DNA from: an uncultured Lachnospiraceae bacterium
GTDB taxonomy: Bacteria; Bacillota; Clostridia; Lachnospirales; Lachnospiraceae
DNA length: 64,000 nt
Assembly (NCBI GenBank): GCA_910577675.1
Contig: CAJTOR010000009.1
Location: 33,563-97,562 of the forward strand
Reading direction: 5' to 3'
The position numbers were made by a program, and so were the translations under genes. Position 1 is the stretch's first letter; every line of letters begins with the position of its first letter. Positions 1 through 8,523 of this stretch are shown here, one piece after another. Under the pieces are notes generated by a model that ran no database searches, was not told the origin of the DNA, and was given only the letters and a program-made list of their open reading frames with translations.

Positions 1-439
1 CCCGCGCAAGTGCATCCGGATCCATATTCCAGGTATCATATTCGGTATCAATAAAAACTGGCTCCCCTCCTTCGTACACTACCGGATTTACTGTCGCGTC
101 AAAAGTCATATCTGAGCAAAAAACTTTATGACCGCTCAATGAACCAAGACCAAGTTTTGGCTGCCCATATAATTTTTCCCCGCAAAGTCTTACCGCTAAA
201 TGCAGCGCCGCTGTTCCACACGAGAGCGCCACCGCATATTTTCTTCCGGTTATCTCCCCCATTATCCGCTCGACTTCATCAATATTCCCACCCACCGTCG
301 AAACCCAGTTTGTGCGGATTGCCTCATCCACATATTGCCTTTCCTCCCCGTGCATGGTCGGTGAAGCCAGCCACAGCTTATTTTTAAAAGGTACAATCCC
401 CACAAAATCAGGCTCACGGCAATAATCTATATTTCCCAT
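1..439 (-). CDS. DegT/DnrJ/EryC1/StrS family aminotransferase (partial, runs off left edge)
   Basis: An open frame on the minus strand enters the window edge without a stop, giving about 146 N-terminal residues. The segment NWVSTVGGNIDEVE, followed by a glycine/serine stretch (SCGTAALHLAV), matches the N-terminal cofactor-binding part of PLP-dependent sugar aminotransferases of the DegT class. These enzymes make amino-sugar precursors for glycans. The catalytic lysine lies outside the window. The ATG at 439 has GGAGG just upstream. An in-frame ATG at 517 would add 26 residues but has a weaker ribosome site. The 133-210 bp between this gene and the helicase show no clear terminator, so the two may be cotranscribed. 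The family is fairly sure; the substrate is unknown. Confidence 0.8.
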   Translation of the reverse strand, partial: MGNIDYCREPDFVGIVPFKNKLWLASPTMHGEERQYVDEAIRTNWVSTVGGNIDEVERIMGEITGRKYAVALSCGTAALHLAVRLCGEKLYGQPKLGLGSLSGHKVFCSDMTFDATVNPVVYEGGEPVFIDTEYDTWNMDPDALAR

Positions 440-649
440 ATCCCCTCCGTCCAAAAATAATTCTTGAAAAAAGGCAGGCTTCGCCACTTCATCAAACCCG
501 TACTTCCGCGATTCCATGAACCTTTTTCCCTATATCCAATACCCGCTCCGGATGCGGCAACGCGACAATCCTTCCCCGATATCTTCCCAGTTATAAATCC
601 ATCTTTAAATCTGTTTTTTCTTAATATAAATCGAGTTCAATTTAAAATT

Positions 650-3034
650 CTATTCCTCTGCCCGTTTAAATGCCCTTGCCTCCCAGAGCATACCAATCTC
701 CTCCAACTGTCCGATCTGTTCTGCCCTAAGCCCCTTTCCGGAGCGCATCGCAAAGCGCTGGTTGGAAATCCACTTTCCAAGCCGGTATCCGTCCGCACAG
801 ATATATTGGTTTGGCACAGCCAGATTCCCGTTCTTCTTATAATATTCCTTTGCATGGTTAAATCCCGCTCTCCATGGGGTGTCCTTATTCCACACCATCC
901 CAATCCCATCAAGCAACGCCACCTGTTCACCTGAAAGCAGTCCCCTGCTGCGCCCGATTCTCTGCCGCTGTACCCATCCGCCAAGATTTTTCCCATTCTT
1001 CCCGACATAGCGTTTCGGAACCGAAAGATTCCCGTATTCTTTATAGAATTCTTTTGCTTCCCCATATTGCTGCCGCCAGGATTGTTCCAGCCGCGACTGA
1101 CCGGTAACTATGCCGATTGTTTTTAGCTTTTCTTTTTGTTCCCGCGTCAGATAAGTCTTACTCCCATCCTCCTTACTTTCCTGGCGCAGTTTCAAACGCT
1201 GCCCGCGCAGCCACCGGTCAAGCCAAATCCCATCAACCACATAATCAGCGGGCATACAGAGATTCCCATGCTTATCATAATACTCTTTCGCCAGCAAAAA
1301 TCTCTTTTCCCAGGAATTCCCATTTTCCCATTCCATCCCAATGCGCTTTAGGGCTTTGATCCTCAGGGTATGCCTTTCACACGAAATCTTCATATTTACA
1401 TCCGACAAACTGTCAATATAAGAATCCCCTTCACTCCTATCCGCCCCGCGGTATAGCTCCCGCTGCCTTCTTACCCATCTCCCAAGTTTTAATCCATCTT
1501 CCGCCTCATACTCTGCTGGGACATCCAAATCCCCATGTTCCTCAAAATATTTCTCTGCCCGCAAATAGTACTCTTCCCAGGAAGCTTCCCGTGCGCCCTT
1601 CCAGCACATCCCGATTGCATTAAGTTTCGCTACCCGACCTTCGTCAAGGCACCCTGCCACACGCCCCGCATAAACCTTTCTCTGCGTGGCAACCCAGGCT
1701 CCAAGTGAGTACCCATCCGGTGTAGTATAATGTACCGGAACATTTAGGTTCCCATGTGCCCTGTAATATTCCACCGCCATCTGATACATTGCTTCCCACG
1801 ATGCACCAAGTGTATCATTCAGCCGCATAAACAACTTCCGGCAGTCCCCCAGTTCATCAATAATCCTAAATCCCCCGCCCATGTCAAAACTTCTTTTATC
1901 CGTTATATACCCTGCCAGCACCGCCTCCTGAAGTTCTTCCTCGATTGCCCCGATACTGCAAAGATTCCCGATATTCATCACAATATCAAAAATTGTGGGT
2001 TTCTCCCCTTCCCCGGCTGCAAGTGCCCGACCGACCTGCTGTTTGTAGATAATCGGCGATATAGTGGGGCGCAGCAGGATTACCCCGCTAAGCCCTTCTA
2101 CATGGATTCCTTCATTTAACATATCGATACAGTACAGCAATCTTAGATGATTGCTCCCGTCCTGCTTAAATGCATTAAATTCGTTCTTTGTTGCAGCATC
2201 AGCGGAATATGCCGTGTAAATATGAGGCTGTACATCCACCTTTTCAAACCATTCTCCGGCGAGCGCCTGCATTTCTTCCATATGCCCACGATTCGCACAG
2301 AATACAATATATTTGCCCGGACTTTCCTGCTCCATATGTTTTGCAAAAACATCCGGAAGCCCCTTTGCCCTCCCGAGCGCCCTGCGCAATGCCTCTAATT
2401 CTTTTTCTGCCTTATCCCGCAGCGCTTTGTTTTTTACCCGCCCCACCTTCTCCTGATAGCGTTCAAGTTCCTTTTGGTATGCGTAGACAGATAGCACATA
2501 TTTTGGTGCGGGCAGGATTTTCTGCACAACTGCTGCCCCAAGTGTGAGCTCCGATGCCACATTTCCGCCAAACAATTCCCATGCCATATCGCGCCGGTTA
2601 TCCAAATAGCGGATATTGGTTGCCGAAAGCCCCAGGACTTTAGCCTGTGGATACATCTCCCGCAGCCTCTTTACACCGCCGCCCCACAAGGCTGCACCAC
2701 AGCGATGGAATTCATCAAGGATAATATAATCCGGCTTGATCGCGGCAAGTTTTGTTTCCCCCATCCGCATCAGGCTGGCATAAGTAAAGAAACAAATATT
2801 TTCCGCTTCTCCTCCCCCTACTGCCTGCCATTTTTCCTGCTGTGTACGGAAGATATATTCGGAAGGTGAAAGCCAGCAAATTGTTTTTTCCGCATTGTCA
2901 ATGCAGAGTTGAAATGCAATAAAAGATTTGCCCGTCCCGGTCGGATGTATCACCGCCGCCCTTCCTGTTCTGTCCATCAGGCTGACTGCCGCTTTATAAG
3001 CTTTTTGGTTGTGTTTATATAGTATATTTCCCAT
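650..3034 (-). CDS. DEAD/DEAH-type helicase with five helicase-associated (HA) repeats
   Basis: 794 residues. The N-terminal half is a superfamily II motor: Walker A-like HPTGTGKS at about residues 30-37, a DEFHR box near 106, GLSATN as motif III, and a C-terminal RecA lobe ending in QQVGRALAAG (motif VI). From about residue 420 there are five repeats of about 70 residues with the pattern W-x(7-8)-A-x-x-(Y/F)(Y/F)...HGNL-x-(V/M)P...LG-x-W-x-x-x-QR. This is the helicase-associated domain, thought to bind nucleic acid. The start ATG follows AAGGGAG. The gene is not near other recognisable replication or restriction genes. A strong promoter inside the adjacent invertible segment points at it across the left inverted repeat, so its expression is probably switched ON or OFF. 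Its role is unknown; defence or nucleic-acid remodelling are guesses. Confidence 0.85.
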   Translation of the reverse strand: MGNILYKHNQKAYKAAVSLMDRTGRAAVIHPTGTGKSFIAFQLCIDNAEKTICWLSPSEYIFRTQQEKWQAVGGGEAENICFFTYASLMRMGETKLAAIKPDYIILDEFHRCGAALWGGGVKRLREMYPQAKVLGLSATNIRYLDNRRDMAWELFGGNVASELTLGAAVVQKILPAPKYVLSVYAYQKELERYQEKVGRVKNKALRDKAEKELEALRRALGRAKGLPDVFAKHMEQESPGKYIVFCANRGHMEEMQALAGEWFEKVDVQPHIYTAYSADAATKNEFNAFKQDGSNHLRLLYCIDMLNEGIHVEGLSGVILLRPTISPIIYKQQVGRALAAGEGEKPTIFDIVMNIGNLCSIGAIEEELQEAVLAGYITDKRSFDMGGGFRIIDELGDCRKLFMRLNDTLGASWEAMYQMAVEYYRAHGNLNVPVHYTTPDGYSLGAWVATQRKVYAGRVAGCLDEGRVAKLNAIGMCWKGAREASWEEYYLRAEKYFEEHGDLDVPAEYEAEDGLKLGRWVRRQRELYRGADRSEGDSYIDSLSDVNMKISCERHTLRIKALKRIGMEWENGNSWEKRFLLAKEYYDKHGNLCMPADYVVDGIWLDRWLRGQRLKLRQESKEDGSKTYLTREQKEKLKTIGIVTGQSRLEQSWRQQYGEAKEFYKEYGNLSVPKRYVGKNGKNLGGWVQRQRIGRSRGLLSGEQVALLDGIGMVWNKDTPWRAGFNHAKEYYKKNGNLAVPNQYICADGYRLGKWISNQRFAMRSGKGLRAEQIGQLEEIGMLWEARAFKRAEE

Positions 3035-3105
3035 CCGCGGCTCCCTTCCTGATGTATCCTGCTACAAGGCTGATACGTATATTTCTACATATTAAAATTA
3101 TGATA

Positions 3106-3137
3106 TAAAAGGTAATGAAGTACGTTACTTCATGACG
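3106..3137 (+). repeat. Left 32-bp inverted repeat of a recombinase inversion cassette (IR-L)
   Basis: This 32-bp sequence is repeated perfectly in inverted orientation at 4568-4599. Each copy is itself an imperfect palindrome, with 8-bp arms ATGAAGTA and TACTTCAT around CGT. That is the layout expected of a tyrosine-recombinase core site with two binding arms. Flanking bases do not match, so the repeat has sharp edges. It lies between the helicase start and its likely promoter. Confidence 0.85.
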
Positions 3138-3145
3138 CACAAAAT

Positions 3146-3176
3146 TTGTAAAAAACCAAATAGTTTGTACTATAAT
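3146..3176 (+). promoter_or_regulatory. Possible recombinase promoter
   Basis: There is a perfect -10 TATAAT at 3171-3176 with a weak TTGTAA 19 bp upstream, reading toward the recombinase about 200 bp away. It overlaps the start region of the divergent helicase promoter. The non-ideal -35 and spacing keep confidence low. Confidence 0.4.
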
Positions 3177-3183
3177 CTTTAAA

Positions 3184-3212
3184 ATTGTAACACAGGAAAA
3201 TCACTTTGTCAA
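3184..3212 (-). promoter_or_regulatory. Strong outward promoter inside the invertible segment, facing the helicase
   Basis: On the minus strand there is a perfect -35 TTGACA (3207-3212), a 17-bp spacer and a -10 TACAAT (3184-3189). Transcription would start near 3176, cross the left inverted repeat and enter the helicase gene. Because the promoter lies inside the repeats, inversion would move it to about 4493-4521, facing right and away from the helicase. Confidence 0.75.
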
Positions 3213-3328
3213 TAAATTCTGAACTTATTTTCGACTTATAGCATGAATAAGTATTAAAACTTTCTTTGAAATCCACAAAAATCGGTAAAAAAACTATAGC
3301 GAAATACACACTGCCCCTGTGTTATCAT

Positions 3329-3358
3329 TTTATTCGCAGTCAATTCGTGTCGAATAAA
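3329..3358 (+). promoter_or_regulatory. Inverted repeat upstream of the recombinase, possible operator
   Basis: Perfect 8-bp arms TTTATTCG and CGAATAAA are separated by 14 bp and end 19 bp before the recombinase start. The position suits a regulator or recombinase binding site that controls recombinase expression. No T-run follows, so it is not a terminator. Confidence 0.35.
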
Positions 3359-3377
3359 TGATGAAAGGGGAATTAAT

Positions 3378-4520
3378 ATGTCAAGACGAGGGGAAAATAT
3401 TTTCAAGCGGAAGGATGGACGCTGGGAGGCTAGGTATATCCACCATTATGAAAATGGGAAGGCAAAGTACCACTCTCTTTACGGGGCAACTTATATGGAG
3501 GCGAAAGCGAAGAAAAATGCTGCATTGCAGGCAGTGTTGGGGGTTAGGGCTTATCTGCTTCCCGGGCAGTCCTGCAACTTTGAAAACCTGGCAGAAGCAT
3601 GGCTTAGCGACGTAAAATACAGTGTCAAGGAATCAACTTACACAAGATATTATCGGATTGTTTCAAGGTATCTGATCCCCCATCTGGAAGGGAAAGCCCT
3701 AGAGAAGATGGATCAGAAATATCTGACTGACTTAACAGGCATACTTTTGGCAACAGGAGGAACCTCGGGGCGGGCGCTTTCCCCGAAAACGGTTACGGAT
3801 ATTTTATGTGTGCTGAAATCCATCCTGCGCTACGGAAGTGAAAATGATCTTCCCTGCCCTGGATTCAGCCGTGTAAAATACCCGTCCAAAAAAGGAAGAG
3901 GGGCAAAAATCCTGACGGAAGAAGCCAGGATAAAAATAGAAGAAAAACTTCTGCGCTCCGATGACCATGTGAGCCTGGGTATTTTATTTACGCTTTTTAC
4001 GGGTGTGCGGATTGGCGAACTGTGCGGGTTAAAATGGTCGGATATTGATTTTGTAAATGATACAGTACATATTTGTAGAACCGTTGAGCGGATTACTGAT
4101 CTCAATCCTGACACCTCAAAAAAAACGAAAGTTGTGATAACCGAACCAAAAACACAAAGTTCCATCCGTATCATCCCCCTGCCTGGATTTTTGGTTGAAT
4201 ATTTAAAAATGAGGCGGGGTTCGGGCGATTGTTATCTTTTAACGGGGAGGCGGAAATTTACGGAACCCCACCAGTACTATATGCGTTACCGGAGTTTCCT
4301 AAAGAGGAATTCCATCGATCACCACACATTCCACACACTGCGTCATACCTTTGCAACACGGTGCGTTGAGATGGGATTTGACACGAAATCTCTTTCCGAA
4401 ATCCTTGGGCATGCGAGTATTACTACAACACTTTCCGTCTATGTCCATCCTTCCATGCAGCAAAAGAAAGTGCAGATGGAAAAGCTGACACCGTTTGCTA
4501 ATTCGCCGTCAAATTTATAG
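3378..4520 (+). CDS. Tyrosine recombinase (integrase family), likely DNA invertase of this cassette
   Basis: 380 residues and one of only two clear plus-strand protein genes. It has an N-terminal arm-binding region, a SAM-like core-binding domain at about 65-160, and a complete catalytic domain. The catalytic set is visible: R211 (GVRIGEL), K258 (EPKTQ), H319 and R322 (HTLRH), H345 (LGHAS) and nucleophile Y355 (SVYVHP). An AAGGGG ribosome site precedes the ATG. The gene fills the space between two perfect 32-bp inverted repeats, with a promoter at one end and a terminator at the other. Inverted sites give inversion rather than excision, so it probably flips its own segment. No excisionase, relaxase or phage gene is next to it, which argues against a normal integrative element. 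A decayed element is an alternative. Confidence 0.92.
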   Translation: MSRRGENIFKRKDGRWEARYIHHYENGKAKYHSLYGATYMEAKAKKNAALQAVLGVRAYLLPGQSCNFENLAEAWLSDVKYSVKESTYTRYYRIVSRYLIPHLEGKALEKMDQKYLTDLTGILLATGGTSGRALSPKTVTDILCVLKSILRYGSENDLPCPGFSRVKYPSKKGRGAKILTEEARIKIEEKLLRSDDHVSLGILFTLFTGVRIGELCGLKWSDIDFVNDTVHICRTVERITDLNPDTSKKTKVVITEPKTQSSIRIIPLPGFLVEYLKMRRGSGDCYLLTGRRKFTEPHQYYMRYRSFLKRNSIDHHTFHTLRHTFATRCVEMGFDTKSLSEILGHASITTTLSVYVHPSMQQKKVQMEKLTPFANSPSNL

Positions 4521-4528
4521 TCAGACAG

Positions 4529-4567
4529 AGCCGGATTTCTAGGTAAATACTGGGGAATCCGGCTTTT
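4529..4567 (+). terminator. Intrinsic terminator after the recombinase, inside the invertible segment
   Basis: Perfect 9-bp arms AGCCGGATT (4529-4537) and AATCCGGCT (4556-4564) are followed by a short T run. The hairpin ends one base before the right inverted repeat. After inversion it would sit at about 3138-3176, directly upstream of the helicase, and would block read-through from the flipped recombinase gene. Confidence 0.75.
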
Positions 4568-4599
4568 CGTCATGAAGTAACGTACTTCATTACCTTTTA
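4568..4599 (-). repeat. Right 32-bp inverted repeat of the inversion cassette (IR-R)
   Basis: Reverse-complement copy, 32 of 32 bases, of 3106-3137, with the same internal 8+3+8 palindrome. The two repeats bound a 1430-bp segment holding the recombinase, an outward promoter and a terminator. Confidence 0.85.
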
Positions 4600-4662
4600 A
4601 TACCTAAATATTCTCTTTTTTCTAACATTGCACAATCAAGTAAGGAAATAACTGTGAACAAT

Positions 4663-4697
4663 AAAACGGCTGCGGGTATTCACCCCACAGCCGTTTT
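4663..4697. terminator. Bidirectional intrinsic terminator
   Basis: AAAACGGCTG pairs with CAGCCGTTTT, with extra CGGG/CCCC pairing inside, giving A-runs and T-runs on both sides. It closes the minus-strand ABC-transporter operon and would also stop rightward transcription leaving the inversion cassette. Confidence 0.85.
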
Positions 4698-4727
4698 CCA
4701 TTTTCTTCCACCCCGCACAACCACATC

Positions 4728-6188
4728 TTATGGCTGGAACTCCTTAATCTTAACAATCAGCTCATCCACAGTAGCTGCATCAACAATAAACAGGCACAGA
4801 CCATTTTCCTCCACAGCATAGTGCGCTGCATCCCCCTCTATCGGAAGGTAGCGCACCTTATGCATAACCTCGTTTGTGCCATCCTCAAAAAAGGTGAGTG
4901 CCAGCACTTCTTTTGTCCCGGTCACCGCATCTTCTTTAAGTTCCGCCTCGATTGCAACACCGATAATAACCTGGTACAGATCGCGGAACAAATCGCCGCC
5001 TTCCTTATCAAGCTCCTTTCCGTCCACCGTAAAATAATCGGTGGATGTGGTGGAACCATTTTCATTTTCCTCCTTTTCATGCCTCATGCCAAAAACTCTC
5101 TCGCTGCCATCATACTGCACGGTCAGCCCACTGATCGATGTGATGTTGACCATCTGCGTAAAGCGGCTAAGCACCGAAAAAGTATCCACTTTAAGAAGTG
5201 TTTCCGCTGTTTCTGCCGCCATTATAAAAATCTGGTTCGACCCTTCAAGGCGCACATAGATGCCACTTCCATCCTCCGTCCGGTTCCCGAAATACAGGGT
5301 AAAGTCATCTGTTTCTTCTTCCCCCTCCCCCTGATACCAGACTGTCAGCGCCGTCTCCGGGGAAGAAAGACCGTATAAAGCTGCGTCGGCTGCATGGTAT
5401 GTCACAAATTCCCCGAGCGCGATGGATGCATAATTTTCCATCAACGTTGCAAAATTGGTCAGGTCAACGCGCACCGGTCTTTCGTACACATCATAGAGAG
5501 CCATAGTATAGAGTGCCATTGCAGTCAGGTCTTTTAAATCCTCCGTGCTGTCTTTGATAGTAAAGGACTTATAGGTATCGCTTACTACTTTAAGCCCCTC
5601 CGCACTATCGGAAGTAAAAGTCGGCACGGTATCAAACTGCATCATATCTTCCCTGGATAAATAAAATGCCTCCTGTGTTTGAGCCTCAATCAGATAAACG
5701 TCATTGCTTCCCTGCACGCAGGCATAGTACCCTCCGTCCGCACTGGAATTATCCCCGATGCAAAACGTGGACACTTCCCCGTTCTTCTTTGTGACAGTCA
5801 GTGTAAGTGCAGGCTGTAAAAGCCCGTATTCGAAAAGATCATCTGCATCCGCAAGCACAAGGCTTGTCGCCCTGAAATCCATCAGGATTTCCGCCATGGT
5901 ATCAACCTTTGCTGTGGCAAGTGGAAATTCCTCATCCCCCACAAATTTCCACTGGTTCTCCTCCGCTTTTACCGTGTAGGAAAACAAATCACTCTCCGCT
6001 TTTATCTCGCTGATATCCCCGGTTTCCACCGCAAGTAGCTGCATTCCCGCATCCGGCTCCGCAGTTTCCTCCTCTTCGCCATCCTTCCACTTTGAAGCTG
6101 CAAAATAAACCACAAGCAAAAGAACAAATACAGCGCAGAGGGAAAGCAGGGTTATCATATTTTTTCTTTTCTTCTTTTTTGATGCCAT
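4728..6188 (-). CDS. DUF4340-type membrane-anchored protein of a Gld-like ABC cassette
   Basis: 486 residues. A lysine-rich N-terminus is followed by one membrane helix (about residues 10-30), then a large extracytoplasmic region. That region contains repeated modules of the type (Y/F)GL..P..TLTV....G....F.IG, for example near FEYGLLQPALTLTV and YGLSSPETALTVWY. This arrangement is typical of DUF4340 proteins that accompany GldG-like transporter subunits. It is the last gene of a four-gene operon, 12 bp after the GldG-like gene, with GGAGG before the ATG, and a bidirectional terminator follows. By neighbourhood it is an accessory subunit of the ABC exporter. The exported substrate cannot be read from sequence. 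Confidence 0.8.
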   Translation of the reverse strand: MASKKKKRKNMITLLSLCAVFVLLLVVYFAASKWKDGEEEETAEPDAGMQLLAVETGDISEIKAESDLFSYTVKAEENQWKFVGDEEFPLATAKVDTMAEILMDFRATSLVLADADDLFEYGLLQPALTLTVTKKNGEVSTFCIGDNSSADGGYYACVQGSNDVYLIEAQTQEAFYLSREDMMQFDTVPTFTSDSAEGLKVVSDTYKSFTIKDSTEDLKDLTAMALYTMALYDVYERPVRVDLTNFATLMENYASIALGEFVTYHAADAALYGLSSPETALTVWYQGEGEEETDDFTLYFGNRTEDGSGIYVRLEGSNQIFIMAAETAETLLKVDTFSVLSRFTQMVNITSISGLTVQYDGSERVFGMRHEKEENENGSTTSTDYFTVDGKELDKEGGDLFRDLYQVIIGVAIEAELKEDAVTGTKEVLALTFFEDGTNEVMHKVRYLPIEGDAAHYAVEENGLCLFIVDAATVDELIVKIKEFQP

Positions 6189-6200
6189 AAATTCCTCCGA

Positions 6201-7640
6201 TTATTTCCTGCGCCTGCGCACCACCACATAGATCCCGACTCCAATAATTCCGAGTGGCAGCAGCACTGTTGTGCACAGCAAAAGCTTGTTTCCGGCGGCA
6301 CTCGGCACAGTGAGCTGTTCTTCCATCAGGCTCTTTGCAGGGACTGCCACAGCGTTCTCCTGCTCGGTAAAAACATTGATTGTATTAAGCAGAATATCCA
6401 TATTCCCGTAGGAGCTGTTTTGGATCAGGGTATCATCGAGGAAGAATTTCGCGGAGTACACCGCAATCCTTGTTTCCCCTTCCCCCGCAGCTTCGGTCAG
6501 GTTAAGCCCCACTAAGAAACGCCCGCTTAGATCCCCCTCTTCCTTCTCAAGTGTTTCCGCCTCGGTCGATTTAAGATAGGATGCTTCCGAAGTTTCAAGA
6601 AGTTTTTCAATCGTGAGGGTTTCCCTCTTATCCTCGCGCAGCGTTATGCCCGAAACGGTCTGCGCCAACACATACTTCCTGTTGCGGACACTTTCTGTAA
6701 TTTCTGTGTTATAGACTGTCGGCAATACCACATGTGGCATCTGGTACATACAATACCTTGAATCCCCTTCGCACAGAATCCCCTCATGCACATCCATGCC
6801 ATAGTAGGTGAGCAGCCCGTTAAAAGCCTCAAGCTCCGGGGTCTTAAAATCGAGGAGCAGAATAGCGTCCCCACCCGCCGCAAGGTATTCCTTTACCATC
6901 TCAATTTCTTCCGGTGTATAATCCGTCTGTGGCTGATTGATAAATAAAATATCGCAGTCCTCCGGGATATTTCCCTGCGTCAGCAGACGGATATCGTTCA
7001 CCGTAATATTGTTTTTCTCAAGGAGAGTGGAAAGTGTTGTGGAAACGCCCGCCTCCCCGTGTCCCTCCACACTGTATAGTACCGGCAGGTTATCGTTCGT
7101 CACATGCTGGATTGCAGCGTTCAGGCCGCTTTCCAGTGAAACTCCGGTAGTCTGGGAACTGAACGTGTTATAGTTAAATTCCTGCACAAGTACCTCGGAT
7201 GTCGGGACATATTTTGCTTTGCCCGTCGATTCATTGACCACCAGGAAACTGTTAGTTGTCACGGAATCCTTCACATACTGGGAGGCAAATTTAGGGTGCA
7301 GAACGGGGTCTTTATATTCCACTTTGACACGGCTGTTATAGTCATCATATTTTGTAAATAAATTGTCGAAATATGGTGATTCACCGCCGCTCTGCACAAA
7401 ATAATAGATGGTAATATCCTCATCAATTCCCTCGAGGAGCCGGACAGTTTCCGGATCAAGGCTGAATTTGCCATCATCCGTCACGTCGAGCTGTATATCA
7501 AGTTTTGTCATAATCAGATTTACAATGATTACGAGCGCCACTGCAATTACGGACAGGGCTGTCGCATATGCCCCTCCCTTAAATTTCCTTGTTTCAAAGG
7601 AGGCTTTTACGCGCCCGCCAAGCTTTTCTTTTCCTGCCAT
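6201..7640 (-). CDS. GldG-like ABC transporter auxiliary protein
   Basis: 479 residues. One membrane helix lies near residues 25-45, followed by a long extracytoplasmic domain and a C-terminal helix at about 452-472 ending in RRRRK. The DVTDDGKFSLDPETVRLL segment and the later SVEGHGEAGVSTTLSTLL and DILFINQPQTDYTPEEIEMVKEYL motifs fit the GldG/YbbA-like substrate-binding family. Members occur beside ABC-2 permeases in both Bacteroidetes and Firmicutes. It sits 16 bp downstream of the permease. In gliding Bacteroidetes, GldA-F-G are linked to motility; here no gliding genes are seen, so the cassette more likely has a cell-surface or export role. Confidence 0.8.
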   Translation of the reverse strand: MAGKEKLGGRVKASFETRKFKGGAYATALSVIAVALVIIVNLIMTKLDIQLDVTDDGKFSLDPETVRLLEGIDEDITIYYFVQSGGESPYFDNLFTKYDDYNSRVKVEYKDPVLHPKFASQYVKDSVTTNSFLVVNESTGKAKYVPTSEVLVQEFNYNTFSSQTTGVSLESGLNAAIQHVTNDNLPVLYSVEGHGEAGVSTTLSTLLEKNNITVNDIRLLTQGNIPEDCDILFINQPQTDYTPEEIEMVKEYLAAGGDAILLLDFKTPELEAFNGLLTYYGMDVHEGILCEGDSRYCMYQMPHVVLPTVYNTEITESVRNRKYVLAQTVSGITLREDKRETLTIEKLLETSEASYLKSTEAETLEKEEGDLSGRFLVGLNLTEAAGEGETRIAVYSAKFFLDDTLIQNSSYGNMDILLNTINVFTEQENAVAVPAKSLMEEQLTVPSAAGNKLLLCTTVLLPLGIIGVGIYVVVRRRRK

Positions 7641-7656
7641 CTTACTTTCTCCTCCT

Positions 7657-8520
7657 TTAACTCCATCTTCTCTTCTTGACCGCCTGGATGGTCAAAAAGA
7701 CAAAGAGTACACAATAGCTGATGTAATAAACCACTGCCGAAACAGCGAATTCCCCGTAGACAAAATCCGTAAAACGATCGCTGATGGAAAACCATCCAAA
7801 AACATTTAGCACCGCACCGTCAAGCGCATCTGGCTTTGCCTGATACAGAATAAAAAGTGCCAGTTCCGTAATTATTGCAATCACAATGCTTACCGTGATA
7901 TTGTGCATAACCGCGTAGCTGATGCCCGCAAGCCCCAAAAGCAGGACGGAAAAAATAAGCCAGGCTGTTTTGGCACCGGTCGGGAGCAATACTGCAATCT
8001 GCGAGGCAAAGACGGAAATAATAACCACCACGAAGGTCATTATCGCTGCGAATGCCTGGCTCTCCGTAAGTGCGGAAATAAACAGCCCGATTGCCATGTA
8101 CGCCGCCCCCATCAGGAAAAAGGCAAGGATGCAGGCGTAGGACTGCTTGAAATTAACCGTTCCGTACTGTGACAACATCACAGGATAAAAGCAGGTAATC
8201 AGCATAACAATGCCAAACATCGACAGGATGGACAAATACTTTCCAAGGATGATCCTTGTCACAGAAATCGGGCTGGTGTAAAGTAGCTGGTCCGTCTTCT
8301 GCTTGTTCTCCTCCGCCATAATTCGCATGGTAACCATCGGTACAAGCAGAATAAAAAACATCATGACCCCGCCGAGCGCATAGCCGAAATTCGGGCTGCC
8401 GCTATACAGGTTTTGCGCGTAAAAATACAGACCGATCAACGCTAAGAAAAATGCGAGAAACAGATACCCCACAATGGAAGTAAAGTAGGCGCGCATTTCC
8501 TTTTTATAAATTGCCAACAT
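7657..8520 (-). CDS. ABC-2 type transporter permease (GldF-like)
   Basis: 287 residues, about six hydrophobic helices. The start MLAIYKKEMRAYFTSIVGYLFLAFF and the loop MAEENKQKTDQLLYTSPIS are characteristic of ABC-2/GldF permeases. The start lies 3 bp after the stop of the ATPase gene, so the two are probably translationally coupled. Partner of the ATPase upstream and the GldG-like and DUF4340-like proteins downstream. Confidence 0.88.
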   Translation of the reverse strand: MLAIYKKEMRAYFTSIVGYLFLAFFLALIGLYFYAQNLYSGSPNFGYALGGVMMFFILLVPMVTMRIMAEENKQKTDQLLYTSPISVTRIILGKYLSILSMFGIVMLITCFYPVMLSQYGTVNFKQSYACILAFFLMGAAYMAIGLFISALTESQAFAAIMTFVVVIISVFASQIAVLLPTGAKTAWLIFSVLLLGLAGISYAVMHNITVSIVIAIITELALFILYQAKPDALDGAVLNVFGWFSISDRFTDFVYGEFAVSAVVYYISYCVLFVFLTIQAVKKRRWS

Positions 8521-8523
8521 TTC

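Noticed and set aside
3106-4599. Interpretation as a transposon with terminal inverted repeats
   Set aside because: No target duplication is visible outside the repeats, and tyrosine recombinases do not normally use terminal inverted repeats for transposition; inversion explains the promoter and terminator layout better.
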